Of a stretch of DNA of 64,000 nucleotides, positions 1-12,052 are shown one piece after another (the stretch's first letter is position 1; each line of letters opens with the position of its first letter). This DNA is from Acanthaster planci (Eukaryota > Echinodermata > Asteroidea > Valvatida > Acanthasteridae). A program made the position numbers and the translations under genes. The DNA is taken from contig NW_019091386.1 of assembly GCF_001949145.1 (NCBI RefSeq), forward strand, positions 1,723,986-1,787,985, in the 5' to 3' direction. The notes under the pieces are model-generated. The model did not search any database and had not been told where the DNA came from. It was given only the letters and a program-made list of their open reading frames with translations.

Positions 1-163
1 TTCCAACGTTTACCTCTGTCATACATCATCTTTTTTATTCACCAATCCAGTCCCCATGTAAGCTGTAATGTATGCAAAGCATCCTATTACTTTTTGCCGA
101 GATGCATATTTAAATATTCATGAGCTTGAATATTCAAGCGGATGGCAACTGATTGTCACTTAC
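1..163 (-). other. Intron, incomplete at window edge
   Basis: This is the beginning of the intron that follows the most 3' exon visible. The donor GT lies at 163-162 (minus strand, reading GTAAGTGACA), a near-consensus 5' splice site. The rest of the RasGEF catalytic domain must be encoded to the left of the window. I see nothing else in it. Confidence 0.8.
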
Positions 164-306
164 CTGAGGCCGTCTAGTATCTCCATCACGGTGTTGAAGT
201 TGCCCATGTTCCAGCAGGCATTTGCTACTTGCACCAGGCTGACCAGCAGCATGGTCTTGTTCTCCTCTCCCTCAGTGACGATGATTTCAGTCACCCAGTC
301 GCTCAC
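164..306 (-). CDS. RasGEF (CDC25) domain exon, second catalytic exon
   Basis: Exon of the large minus-strand RasGEF gene, encoding 47 codons plus two bases. It starts after an acceptor reading ttgccaag (AG at 308-307) and ends at donor GTAAGT (163-162). The peptide carries VSDWVTEIIV followed by VANACWNMGNFNTVMEIL and DGLR. This is the typical RasGEF catalytic-core segment: the helix with the W-V-x-x-x-I pattern, then the conserved N-F-N-x-V-M-x-I-L-x-G-L stretch that packs near the GTPase switch regions in SOS-type exchangers. Phase fits the preceding exon exactly (...LLLRFRE joins VSDWVTE). The remaining roughly 150 residues of the catalytic domain, including the helical hairpin that opens the nucleotide pocket, are outside the window. 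Which GTPase it acts on (Ras, Rap, Ral) cannot be read from this piece. Confidence 0.9.
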
Positions 307-1123
307 CTTGGCAACAGGAAAAAAACAATCACAGTCAATTTTCTCCCAAAATCTGCAGTGCTTCAAAAGAGATCCATTCTGCAAAACAACATAAATGTCA
401 GCAGAGGTTGTGCAAAATGGCAGAAAAAGTAGATACAATATCTTTAGTCTTATACACTTAAGGAAAACCTTGGGACCATTCAAATCCTGCATAATCTTGT
501 TGGGTTCAGGGACCACTGGAATCCTGCATAAACCTTGTTGGGTTCAGCATGGTTAGGGTTAACCCTAACCCCCTAGGGACCATTAAAATCCTGCATAACA
601 TTGTTGGGTTCAGGGACCACTGAAATCTTGCATAACCTTGTTGGGTTTAGGGACCACTGAAATCTTGCCTAACCTTGTTGGGTTCAGCATGGCCAGGGTT
701 TTAAGCAAAATATGCTTGTGCAATTTAATGATGTTTTAGTGACTCTCTTAAATAGGATACCAATCTGTGAACAAATACCGGTATTACATGCACACCAGTG
801 CCTAGGTCCTGTGGCTCAGAGAGTTGAAAGAACTTTTTAGTTCCTTCTATGTTTCTGCACTGAGAATATGCCGGAACATTTTTAGCAAATGTACCATGAA
901 AGTTCCTTGATGTAATATTTACTCCACATCTGCACCCATATGAAGTACAAACCACAAACCAGCCGTGTGCAAAAGTTGGCTTGGTTTGCCAAACAAATGG
1001 GTTTCCAGAGCTACGACTACAATGTGCGTGTCCATGTACCGGTGCTATTCTGCATTAATTATATGTGCAACTGGCAAAGACCTAAACCTGAGCTCTAAAC
1101 ACAAAGAGTCAGCCATGTGTTAC
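307..1123 (-). other. Intron between the two RasGEF catalytic exons
   Basis: An 817 bp intron with donor GTAACA (1123-1122) and acceptor AG (308-307), the latter preceded by a T-rich tract. It contains a 37 bp tandem repeat array at about 469-690, listed separately. I see no further coding signal. Confidence 0.8.
469..690. repeat. 37 bp minisatellite array
   Basis: About five to six imperfect units, each starting with gggaccactgaaatc and ending with ccttgttgggttca, repeat with a period of about 37 bp. Near 549-570 the array is interrupted by a palindromic telomere-like stretch (ggttagggttaaccctaacc). The array lies inside an intron and is not coding. Confidence 0.8.
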
Positions 1124-1380
1124 CTCTCGGAAACGAAGCAGCAGGTCCTTGACGGTCTTGCTCCCAGCCTCTTCCCCATTCGCAAACTCCAGGCCCTGGC
1201 CGCGGGCATTGGTGACCTGCCTGACGTAGCTGGCAGGCGGCACCTCACGAAACAGTGCATGCTCGGTCTCAGTCAGGGCAAGTGCCACCTCCTCGGGGAA
1301 GTGCAGGAGCTTGCGGCAGCGCTCAAACTCCTCCTGGTAGAGGGAGGTCTGTCTCTGGGGCATGTGGGGGCCATCTTGGC
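1124..1380 (-). CDS. RasGEF (CDC25) domain exon, start of catalytic domain
   Basis: Exon encoding the beginning of the RasGEF catalytic domain. The diagnostic peptide is FPEEVALALTETEHALFREV, followed by PPASYVRQVT and, near the 3' end, TVKDLLLRFREV. This matches the family pattern in which the domain opens with 'P-E-E-x-A-x-x-L-T-x-x-E-x-x-L-F-x-x-I/V-P-P' and is followed shortly by a helix ending in R-F. A G/E-rich loop (NARGQGLEFANGEEAGSK) separates the first two helices. The donor is GAGAG|GTAACA at 1123-1122. The acceptor can be AG at 1382-1381 or AG at 1394-1393, 12 bases upstream and in frame, which would add four codons. Both restore phase with the FERM F3 exon, which ends one base into a codon. 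I list the shorter form; the upstream AG has the better pyrimidine tract. Confidence 0.9.
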
Positions 1381-3604
1381 CTGAGGGTTTATCTGTGGTT
1401 AGAGGGAGTGGGTAAGGGGAAGACAGATGAATGTTGGTTCAAATTTCTCATTCATATTCTTATACTGTGTTCATCCAACAGAGCGGGTGCCAATTACAGG
1501 CTGATTGTAAGTGACAATGAAGAAGACATTCCTGGGAAAACCCAGAGACTCAGGTAAGGACGGAACAAAAAAGGGGAAGAAAGCACCACTACGCCAGCCT
1601 TATTCGGCTTAACCTCTTGCTGCCGGGTGGATTTTTCTTGACTAAGACAAGATGCTGGGTCCTTTTCAAGATTTTCCGTTTTCAAAATTCTTCAAAAATT
1701 CATCATTTCATTTAATGGCCATTTATACCAAAATGAAGGACTCTTTGGGCACTACTCTAAAGCTGACAGGTAAAATTCATTGATTCCTGAATATTTCAGC
1801 CAGGCCTGCAGCCTTGGAAAAGAGCCTAGATTGTGCGGTGTTACGTAAGATTCTTTTGTTCCCGAAACCGGCACCGTGCACTGCTGACCTCTTTCCAATA
1901 GGGGCCAGATTAGCGTGCAGCGGTGCTGTGTGGCTCATCGCTGCAGTGGTGGTGAGCTTTTGTCCATGGTGGTAATCTGCTTGCTCTAAATGCCTAAAAC
2001 TGTGGTATACTGTTTCAAAACAAGGCTGGATTATCTCCACTATTGAGAGCGAAAGAATGTTGGTAATGCCCGGCAACTCAGTCTTTTGTGCAGAGCATGG
2101 TCTTTTATTATAAGGCCCAACTCTTTTGTCCCAGTTCCAGGCTCCCCGGCTCTGCATATAAAGCCTAGGTACTCGAAAACGGGTCGCCCGGCAGGGAGTG
2201 GTTAAATATGGCAGATAAAACAGTGTGCAGTCTGAAACCATTTCCCACAAGATTGGTGTGCCATTAATCCTATCCCTCCCACACCCTTCAAATCCACTGA
2301 CAGGAAACATTTTCTACAGGTTTTTTCTATTACTACAAGTATCTAAAGTGGGACTCGTCAGTGGTCCTCAATACCCACCAACAGAACTGTGTACACATGT
2401 ACATGTAAAGGCACCAAGACTTGAACATCTGTGTTTGCTTTAAATAAAGTTTACTTGGGGACTAGCAGTGTTAAAAAGCCAAAAAATTAACTATGGTCAA
2501 AATCCTTAAAAATTTGGCTCACTGTTCACAATGAAGGGACCTGTCACAATGGGAACTTCCTCCCAGACGACACCACAGTTCTGCTCTTGAATACTGACAT
2601 TACCTGTATCATAATACACGTACCCCAACAGCCTCGAAGCATATTCCCTTTTCTCAAGGTATCATCTGTACGTAATGAACCCCGCTGGAAAATTCCACAG
2701 GCAAGAAGAGACATCCATATTGATACCATAGTCTTTGAGTATTTAACAGGAAATGTCCCAAGTTATCTTAGCGTTGTTTTCATTCCAGTCAGTGAAATAT
2801 ATTATTATCACACTAGTAACAGCAATGTTGGCAGTATGGTTCTTTCACTGTATACCCTTAGAACTAAAAGTACACGTAGGAAAACCTTTTAACTTCAGGG
2901 GTGCCCAGGCTTGGAACAACTGATGTGTACCATACCACAACTTTGAAAATTCTGTTCCTGGTCACTTCATTAAACAGCAACCAGCACTTCATGAAACAGC
3001 TCAGTTAATGGCACTTTTGGTGATGTTTTTGTGTCATGTGGGAATTTCTTTGTTCAGTGTAATTTCTCTTGTACCGGTAAATGTAGTTTCTTTCACTTTT
3101 TTTCAACGTTCTAACATTGCACTCTTCAACATTTCAACTGTACTTTAGTAGTTTTAGTGTGAACTGGGTCAGTGAGTTTTCCTGCTTAATGGAACACCAA
3201 GGATAAGTCAGAAATACAGCAATGCAAAGACTGAAACTCAATGTGAAAAGGGCAAAAAAGTACTATTCAAAGTTTGCATCACAAACTTTGATGGCATGGG
3301 TTCTTTAATGAACCGGCAACCCTAGAGATATTCCCAAGCAGGAAGCAGTTTGCATTTCTTCTCAAGATCTCCTCCTGAGAAGCATTCCTGCCCTTGCCCG
3401 TCTCCTTCACACCTAAGCTGCTAAATCTCCACTTAGCGGCATACCATGTCCACTGAGTGCATTCCAGGAGAAATCCCAGACCTGCCTTTCTGAAAAAAAC
3501 TGAAACTGTGTGGACTAATTAGCCCGATGTTCTACTTCACATCCCCAGTCATCGAAGCCTTCCTCTCCCCCTCCAAGTTTTCCATTTTACTTTTAAGTCT
3601 ATAC

Positions 3605-3766
3605 GGATAAGCCGGGAAAACTGTCCAGGTTGATCAACTGGGACCAGCTCTTCATTTTGTTCCCCTACTCCCATGCCCGTCAATGATTGATCAAAGCGTC
3701 CCAAAAGACGCCCCTTTGAGTCTCGAGGAGGGATTTCTGGCAGGGGCTCGCAGCTTGTTGACTCAG
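3605..3766 (-). CDS. Tentative linker exon between FERM and RasGEF
   Basis: Weak candidate exon. A pyrimidine-rich tract ends in an acceptor (gttcag, AG at 3768-3767). It is followed by an open frame with a proline-rich, acidic peptide containing CEPLPEIPPRDSKGRLLGRF and later NEELVPVDQPGQFSRL. Read after the F3 exon (which ends in phase 1), the frame is maintained. A GT at 3604-3603 (ATCC|GTATAG) would make the exon 162 bases long, phase 1 to phase 1, so it could be skipped without a frameshift. PEIPPR has the look of an SH3-ligand core (PxxPPR). The donor is poor and the next GT (AAAA|GTAAAA) would break phase with the following exon. The segment could be chance, a decayed exon or an alternatively spliced linker. 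Confidence 0.22.
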
Positions 3767-6700
3767 CTGAACATTTAGGAATGAGAAATGCAGCCTCTGA
3801 GGAAGCATTCAAAACTCAGTGGGCGGATTTCAAACCATCAGAACTGAGGCTTGAAATGAACAAAAGAAAAAGGGCAATTTACCACGATACTGAGACATCA
3901 CAGAAAACGGTGTGGGTGCAAGGAAAATGTTCTCAACTAGGGACGAAACATACCGGTACACTAAAATGTTACCAGAAACTCTACCCGATCATTCAATCCC
4001 CAAAACATAAAACATTTCTGCGCACACTTTTGAAATTTAGATTGATGCTAGAGTACATTTGTGTGTGTCCACAGATATCGCCTTATGTCTTCAGATCATT
4101 AAAGATTCACCAGGAGGCTGTGGGCAGGGCTTGCAATCATCGGCATGGCTGCTGTTACTTTAAATGGGATCTGATGCCCCTTGGAAGTTAAAACACAAGG
4201 AATGTTTCACTGGCTTAATGGAGAGTGGGAGATAATGGATTTTTGAGGAAGGTTCCTAGTTCCTAGCAGCCACACCCAAGAAATCATGCTTTGTATTTCT
4301 AACATACATGTACAATGTACCGGTATAAATCTCTGATCAGGTAGACGTGTTGTTGTTATTCTCTTAACAGTTCTGCTTTATTATGATAAATGTGTTATTA
4401 TCCATCAAGGTGAGCCAAAGCACCGACAGTCACGAACTCGTTCTTGTGTCACGATTCACATAAGATCAAAAAAAAAAAAAGAAGAGATCGGATCCGAGAG
4501 CCAGACTTAGTTTAAACACCCGGTAATGAACAAAACCTGAGGTTCCGATTAAGGAGTACTGCACAGCCACAATTAAAGAGTCCCAATGGGACGTCCCCTG
4601 GAGATTGGCTAGACCAGCTCAGAAGAAGCCTGTCACAGTGATGGACAGCCCTGGCCGTGGCTTCGTTGGCGAACCCCTAAGGAAACAATGGTCAGTAATA
4701 GGTGGAAGCAAAGCAGCTAACAGCGACACATGCATGTAGGGCAAAAATGGTGGCACGAGACAAAAATACTCAGGAATGAGTCATGCCAGTACAGCCATTT
4801 TTGTCAGCCATTTTTTTCTAATGCATTTTTTTCTAAAGAAACAGCGGTGGCTCTTTGATTCGATGCATTTCATTTGGCAAACTGGCAAAAATGAACATTG
4901 TGCGGGTGAAAAATGTGAACGGTTCCCATTCATTTCTATGGTGCACAACGTAAAGACCTGCTACAGTACTCACAAGTGGCTCTGACAATTTATGACTCAC
5001 GTTGTACAGAGAGGGTCACACTTTAGTTCATGCCAAGAAAAACATAGCAGGAAGGTATAGCACATTTGGGAGGGAAATTAGAATGGTCACAATGGTCAAG
5101 GCAACATCATATTTGAAAGGAGAAGGAACAGTTACAAAGTTTTGTATGACATTTTGTCCGCAAGGCAGCATTGGTAAAAAAAGCCAGTCTAAGCAATCAG
5201 AAATAAAGGAGGGCACACTTAATATTAGACTTAACATCTCAAATCATGGAAATGTAGTCAAACAGCTGTTTAACCAAGTTACAAAGGTTACACATTGAAA
5301 ATAAACATATCGCAAGTTGCCACGATTGATTGGTTTAAATCTGGTTTTTGTTCAGGTAAATGGATTTCGTATGGGTGGTCCAAAATGTTTGCAAATGATT
5401 GTACAAGTAGCAAATTTGTACAAAGACAGTAGTGCTTCCTAGTTCAAAACTTCAAAACTGACATTTCTTCCAAATAGATAACTTGCTATATGTAGCTGAG
5501 AAGAAAAGATGATTCCTTCGTGGAATTTTCAGTTGAAAGCATAAATACATATGATTCAACATGACAATGCATCCTGCCAGCACGGCATCAGCGATTCTTC
5601 GCATTGCATGGGCTTCTTCAGACAGCTTCCACTCTCGCTGTGCTATCCAGCTGTCCCAGCCTTTCAGAGCGCATGCTTGCCATACTTGGCCCCGTGTGAC
5701 ATAAGCCAGCTCACCGGAAGTCCCACGTGCGTGGACCACTGGCACATGAATCAAAACGCAGGCCATGGCACTGTTTGTAACGGGCCATAAATACTGCTAT
5801 AAACACTACAGTCAACAACCACCAAAATACACTGGTCTATGTGATATGTGCGGTTGGTTTTGGTTTTATCAAATAGTAAAGGACTCTTTCAATATCCAAC
5901 TGCCAAACCTCTGAGCAAACAAAATATGCAATGTGTATTATTGGCACACTGTACTTGTACACTGATCACACACGCACAAGCACGACTGAAAATGTACACA
6001 AAACAAACTTGCTCAATACAAAAGGCTGCAGAGCTAATGACAGGACTGATTTAATATTTCACAGCAATGGACGTTTATTTTGTAAGAATTGATGCAACTT
6101 TCCTCGCCTACATCATTCAAAACCCACCAGGAGCTTCTGGAAGATTTTGAAGGATGGAAGGCGTATGCCAGCCACTGTTATTTCCCACTGGGCTCAGTGC
6201 ACCTTCAAAATTCAAAAGTTTGTACATGTACCACTGTGGAGAGAGTTGAAGGATTCAGGAAGATTTCCTAGGAATACAAAGGGACTTTTTAGGTTTAGGG
6301 TATTCTCATAAATGAATTACACTCTCTAATCACAGGGAGGCCATTTTTTTCTTGTTCCCTGAACCTATGACATTCAGTGAAATCTGTTAAATGGGACAGC
6401 ACCGGACTATTTTGAGTTCCAAACTTCGCTTTCAGGTTTTATTAAATGTGGCTTAAAACATTTAGAAATAATACTAGTTTATCAGAATTTTAAATTATTC
6501 TGAACAAAAACTGGCATGGATTAAATGAAAAGTTTTACTTCGCTTTCAATTCAAGATGGCTGACACATCAATACAGTCTATTGAGGGCAAAATATAGGTC
6601 TTTATAGGACCCATTTATGGACAAGGCAGGAAAACTTTCTCTTTTTTAAAATCAAACTTTTAATACGAGTATAATGTTTTTTCTCTTTCTCCATCAGAAC

Positions 6701-7279
6701 CCATTTTCAATGACAATGCCACCTGTGAGTTCTATTAGCACTAATATGAACATGAAGAAAGTTACTTCCAACAAAAGATTGATTCCTGGGGAGAAGAATG
6801 AATCCTTTGCTGTTTCTGTGTGTGTCTATCCTCAGTCCAAATGTCGAGTTATGTATGTGTATATGTGCATCACCTGCCCGTGCATGTACATGTACATGCC
6901 AACACATACCATACAGAACAAATTTGAGGTCAGAGCAGTTTATCGAAAAGGGCAAGGACAACCAACTGGATTCAGACATAAAGCATTGGGATGTTGCAAC
7001 TCAATGTGAAAATTGACTATCAAAAGCTGGTGTAAAAACACATGCCAATGCCATGTCACTGCCATCAATGCCAAAGAGTCATGAATGAATTAGAAAAACA
7101 GTAATATCGTGAAATATCTATTCATAATACCATAGTGATACAGCGACACGAGATCAACTACATGTATTTCCTACTTGACCTAGAAAAAAAGGAAGGAAAT
7201 GACCAACTTTAAAAGAACTGTGCTTTTAAGGTTGGAACAAAGCTCTATCTGTCTGCTGGAAATGCAACTTTATCCCTCA

Positions 7280-7338
7280 CTCCCTAGGGTGTGTGCAAAA
7301 TCATATTAAAATTGGAGGATTCGGGACTGTTAGGGTTA
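7280..7338. repeat. Short dispersed element, telomere-like end, copy 1
   Basis: Contains ccctagggtgtgtgcaaaat, then atcatattaaaattggagga and a tail reading gggactgttagggtta. The same core recurs at about 16918-16990 and 20502-20568, where the left end is an intact aaccctaaccc, so the family has short TAACCC/GGGTTA inverted ends. This copy has lost most of the left end. Confidence 0.65.
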
Positions 7339-7413
7339 TGGGAGAGAGTGAGGCATAATCTTCTCAAGTAACGGTACTCTCAAATAGGCTTGTTCAAAAT
7401 AATACAATACATA

Positions 7414-7537
7414 TAGAGGGTTTGCATGGCTGCCATCCTTCAGGGCAGTTCTTTTGTTCCACAGGGTATGCTGAAAGGCATTTTCCCTGTGGGACAAAAG
7501 AACTGCCCTGCAAGATGGCTTCTGCTCAAAGCCTCTA
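7414..7537. mobile_element. Foldback MITE-like element, family A, copy 1
   Basis: Two arms of about 53 bases are near-perfect inverted complements: the left arm begins tagagggtttgcatggctgc and ends gttccacaggg; the right arm begins ccctgtgggacaaaagaac and ends agcctcta. Loop is only about 18 bases, so a strong hairpin is expected. A second, more diverged copy is at about 27014-27140. No transposase is encoded, which fits a non-autonomous DNA element. Family assignment is unknown. Confidence 0.75.
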
Positions 7538-10500
7538 CAGAGCTGATTTAATCTACATCTGAGAGCTTTGATACAGGACAAGATAAAGACATGGCATCCC
7601 TCCCAGACAGTCCAGATCTTAGTGCCAGAAAAGGGAGAAAGAGGAGGAAATGTAAATGTGTCCCTCGCAAATGGAACTGCAACATTTTTTTTTACTTTCC
7701 ACTGGCTTCCAACATTGTGTGAAGCACAGCCTGTCCCATCTGGATTGGATTAAGACTCCAGGAAAATGACTTCTTGCCGATGACAGATACACGAGGGGGC
7801 AGGAAAAATCTCGAAATAAACACATTAATTCATGCATAGCGGCGGGGGGGCTATTGAGAAATGAGTGAAAAACACTAGGAAGTAAAATCAAAATACAAAA
7901 ATATTGATACTATTTAAAGGTTGGGTAAAGGCTGTCACTTGTCTCGAGAGGTTTACAAAGGGTTATTTTGAAAGATGAAACAAACAAAAAAAACCGGATC
8001 AAATACTAACTACTTTGACTGGCTTTCAGCGACATGAAATGGGCCAACTGAAAAGGCTAATATCTCAATTTCGCAGCTTTAGATGTAGCAACCTACAAGT
8101 GTACATCAGTGTGATTTCACACCATATTTATCCACCCTGGATACTACGTCAGAAAATTGCTTCCACTGAGAGTAGACAGAGAGTTCTCGTTAATATTTTG
8201 AGGCTGTTGTTTTGAAAACTAATGTCAATCCCAGACCCAGATTCCAAGTTTTGCAATGCCCTGCTATCAGGCCCTGGTGTCTACCACGTGCATCTGTGAA
8301 TGCAATGCCAATGAACTAAGAGTATGTATACATGTACGGTACATTTGCACATGTAATCATCTTATAAGGTGTGCACATATGTACACTCCAGACAACTAAA
8401 TCTGGTGATCGTAGCTACTGAGGTGGTGCCACACGTGCCAAAATCATGCTTGAACATTCAACCCTCTGTCAGACAAAATTGGGGCTGCTAAATCGCTATG
8501 TACTGATGCATGTATGCACACTTCAACATTAATTAAGAACACCTGCAGCATGCGCACAATTACCAGTGGGACATGCACCCAGAGTCTAATTTCAAAGACA
8601 CAAAACTTTGGCTAAATTCATGGCGTCTGCTGTGTTTATCCCATGGGTGATGAGAGCCAGATGCGGTCTACATTTACATGCATATGTACATACCAAATGT
8701 TTAGAAGCCACTAACTGTGGTGGCACCATACTCGCATGCAGGTCGAATGTGCACATTAATACACGTAAATGTACATGTACCTTGACCAAAAGGGCGTTGT
8801 GACTTGCCAACGGCGTATCATGTAAAGTGTACATCTCACTTCATTTATACATGTACACAAGCTTTCGAGTGTGGTGCCACATACGGCAAATTGCTTGTAG
8901 GTTCGTGACAAATACCCTGTAATAATTGAAAGTCTTTCAATCTTTATGTTTACCAAACAGCGAATGCTAGGGCTGTCACCTGACTTTCTTAAGTCACTAT
9001 AAAAATCCTGAACACAGACGCTCGTGTGCTGCCTCAATGTCATTAGTCGTGACCAAAGCCAGCAGCATACAGTGCTGCCAAGGGCATGCCCCAGCAAATG
9101 AAGTCGACAGGTATCTAAACATAAAATGTCAACTGGCTGTATTTATAACTTACACGGTTTTAAAGAGGACACTCTCAGCTTGACGATACTTTGAATTTTA
9201 CTTTATATCCTTATGGTGATTCACAGATTCATGTATATGTTTGCCCCAGTGAATGCACGCACCCAAAATTGAGTGTGTGCCATGTATTTTCAGTAAAGGG
9301 TTACTCCTCAGCAGGTTCCAGCATGCGGCGCAGTCAGCATCTCCTTATGAAATCCTATTCTAAAGGTGAAATAAGCATAACGTTGTTCTTTCATTTACCG
9401 TAGGTCTAGAGATCAGACCAAGGAGTGGCACGAACTCAAGTTTGATTCACTGTGTTTACTTGGGCATACAGTATTTCTGGATTGCCCACAGCAAATTTAA
9501 ATAAAATGAAATAAAAAAAGCATTATCAAGCTTAAAGCCTCTCCTCTTTATAACCACGCAAAATATAAAAATAACTTTTATGTTTACAATGGAAAATACT
9601 GGCTTGCACCGGGGGGGGGGAACATCACCTCAAGTACATGTACATGTATCTCTGCATGGCAGTCTGTCACACTGGCAACCATGTGCCTCATTCAGAAAAA
9701 CTTGGTGAAAATACGGTACATGTACATGTACTCTGTTTTTTTAAATTGTGAACACACTTTCTCTTCCTGCTTTTATGGATAATCCTGGCTCTAAAATGAC
9801 ACTAAACCTGTTTTTCCAAAAAGGGGAAACCTTGTAAAGACCTGGATTAGTCCACAAAAGGACCACATTTCCTCCATCATGTGGACCAGTTCTGCTCTGG
9901 TCCACACGAGGATGGCGCGGTTGGTGCTGCAGTGTGATGCCATTATTTCTCAGGAGCGCTAACTTTCTGCATTTGTCACGACGTGCATGTTGCCGACATG
10001 ATGCCACTGCCAACAGTGCACGGTTGTGGTGTCTAACATCAATCAAGCAGTTACCACTTGACACCATGACATCAATGCACTCTTCTGTTTTTTTTATGGT
10101 CCACGGACATGTACCTGTTACTCTTTCCTAACTGCAATTGTTTATAACATGTGAGGAGGTGGACATACAATGTGTACGACCACATGTGCTACCTGTTTAC
10201 ACGAGCATGTTCATGTTGGACCCCAAGTCGTAAATCTATGCTGGTCTTAGGAACAGGCTGAAAAAGAGTCTAATCTTGGAGACAATGAAGTGGCAAGAGA
10301 CATACATGAACACGAACAGAGCTCGTATGTACAGGTCGGTGCTCTGATTTATTTTTATATGCATGAAAGTGCACCTTGAATCAACAACAATTGTATTTGG
10401 CACGAATTTTGTTCATGGAGTCATAAAATACCAACATGTACTCCAAAACAATCCCTGCAGGAGATATTCCCGTCAACTTGTAAACAAACCTGCCTTTAGA

Positions 10501-11733
10501 CCCATACTGGTATGTTATCTTAATCTAACAAAACCTACATGTATCCAAAACAAACTTTCTGCCCAACATGTAAATCCAATTTGGGGTCTCAAAGAATTAA
10601 ATGCTTTTCACGAGTTTGAGAAAGCTGTTGTCTTCTTCAGGGACTTACATGGCAAAACCGCAGGTTGTACTACACTAAATATGCACCCATAGGAAACACC
10701 ACAAAATTGGTGAGAAATAGCACCACCTGGCGACACTCAGAACCGGTTGCCCTTGTCTGTTTCACTGGAAATTCCAGATTATAACCACAAGGACAATATT
10801 CTTTGCAAAGTCACAAATGTTAGGCAGGGACAATTCTGTTTGATCCCCCCCAACATATCCCCAAACAGCAGTCAAACTGCGGGCTCAGGCCTGAATATAC
10901 ACATGTACTGGCAGCCACCTGCCTCTATGCAAAATAGATGTAGGCTCGACAGGTTGGAGGTTCTGTGAGCCAAATACCCTGGGTCAGGAGCTGCAAGTCC
11001 CAAATGTTCGATTTACAGAAAAAGTTCCATAATCAGTAACTATATGGCACAACATATAGTAAATAGCTCGTAAGATCACTAAATACGAATGAGCTCATGC
11101 TCAGGAATCTACTGCTCTGGTGGAAGGCACCCTTACACTGAAAGCAGTGTACGAGGTGAATTTGAATTGGACTCGAAGGGCATTTGGATACTTGAAAACA
11201 GTTCCTGGACTGGCCCTGCAACAAGAATTATAAAGGAATTTGTGGTGGTACCCTGCTGACTTGCAGGTCATGTGCACACGTTACATATAAAAGCCTCTTC
11301 GACCGATACAGCGCTGTGATTTATCGAAACAATGGCATCTCTTGGGGTTTGGGTGAGGAAGACAAAGGTTGGGGTTATGGTTGGTCTGCTAACAGAGCCA
11401 GGGACCTCCAGAAAAAAAACTGCTTCAAGGGCGACCTGAAAAGGATCTCAACATCAACTTGAACACCTGAGAACTGGTTATGAACATGCTGCACAGTGCA
11501 AGCAAATGGCAGTGGTTCTGCCTCCTGTGAACATGAGAGGAACAATGCTAAAGCCAGCAGAAAAAGACATGCGCACATAAGAAATCCTGCTTTATCAAAA
11601 CATGCAAACATCTGCCCAGCCTGCTTGAGATCATTCTGTGCAACAGTCCGTTCCACAAGAAGTGAGTGGATGTCATGATCATCACGGGCTACTAAACAGA
11701 CAACTGGCAACTGCCACAGAAGGCAGGACTTAC

Positions 11734-12052
11734 TCAGAGTGGATGGAGACCCTTCGGGCACCTGTGACTCCCCGTCCATGTCGCCATTCTCCTGCGCCTT
11801 CTGCATGACGGCAGTCAGGTTGGCGCAGATGGCCTTCAACTCCAAGAAGCTAAGGGGCTGGACGGCCCACTTGCTGTTGTTGCTGCTGCTGCCGGCCTGG
11901 AACTCCAAGAGCAGCTGGTGGCTGGCACCGTGCCGGCAGGGCCCAATGTGCCAGTTCTGGAGTAGGGCGGTGCGGTGGCAACGCAGGACCGCCTTGGAGG
12001 ATGGATGGAGCAGTGAGATGTCCTTGGGGCCGATGCAAAGGATGCGAGGAGC
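11734..12052 (-). CDS. FERM F3 (PTB/PH-like) lobe exon
   Basis: 106 codons plus one base. Acceptor is cttcttttgcag (AG at 12054-12053), donor CTGA|GTAAGT (11733-11732). The peptide starts APRILCIGPKDISLLHP, then VLRCHRTALLQNWHIGPCR, HQLLLEF, a Ser/Asn linker (GSSSNNS) and KWAVQPLSFLELKAICANL. This follows the FERM F3 pattern: a strand with 'l-G-i-x-x-x-G/D-I-x-L-L-x-P', a strand with a 'I-x-x-W' turn, then a final helix after the 'F-x-t-x-x-A/L-x-x-I' position. The preceding exon ends in LYGSRMFHVKE and RLKKK, the start of F3, and joins in phase, so no exon is missing between them. The C-terminal part (ENGDMDGESQVPEGSPSTL) is a polar linker towards the RasGEF domain. The lobe probably binds phosphoinositides or a membrane-protein tail, as FERM F3 lobes generally do; that is inference. 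Confidence 0.85.

Larger units (their letters stand above)
1393..11733 (-). other. 10.3 kb intron between FERM F3 and RasGEF exons
   Basis: Donor is CTCTGA|GTAAGT (11733-11732); the acceptor is at 1394-1393 or 1382-1381. AT-rich and CpG-poor, with scattered TACATG runs (for example near 6885, 8770 and 9640) and two short dispersed elements near 7280 and 7414. Around 3605-3766 lies a stretch with a good acceptor and a protein-like open frame, listed separately as a tentative linker exon. The longest ORF here, on the minus strand at 1777-2310, resembles no family I know and I do not regard it as a gene. I see nothing else to annotate. Confidence 0.7.

Noticed and set aside
1777-2310. Minus-strand ORF of 177 codons in the intron before the RasGEF exons
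   Set aside because: No recognisable domain, mixed residue composition typical of translated non-coding DNA, and no phase-compatible splice context I could see.
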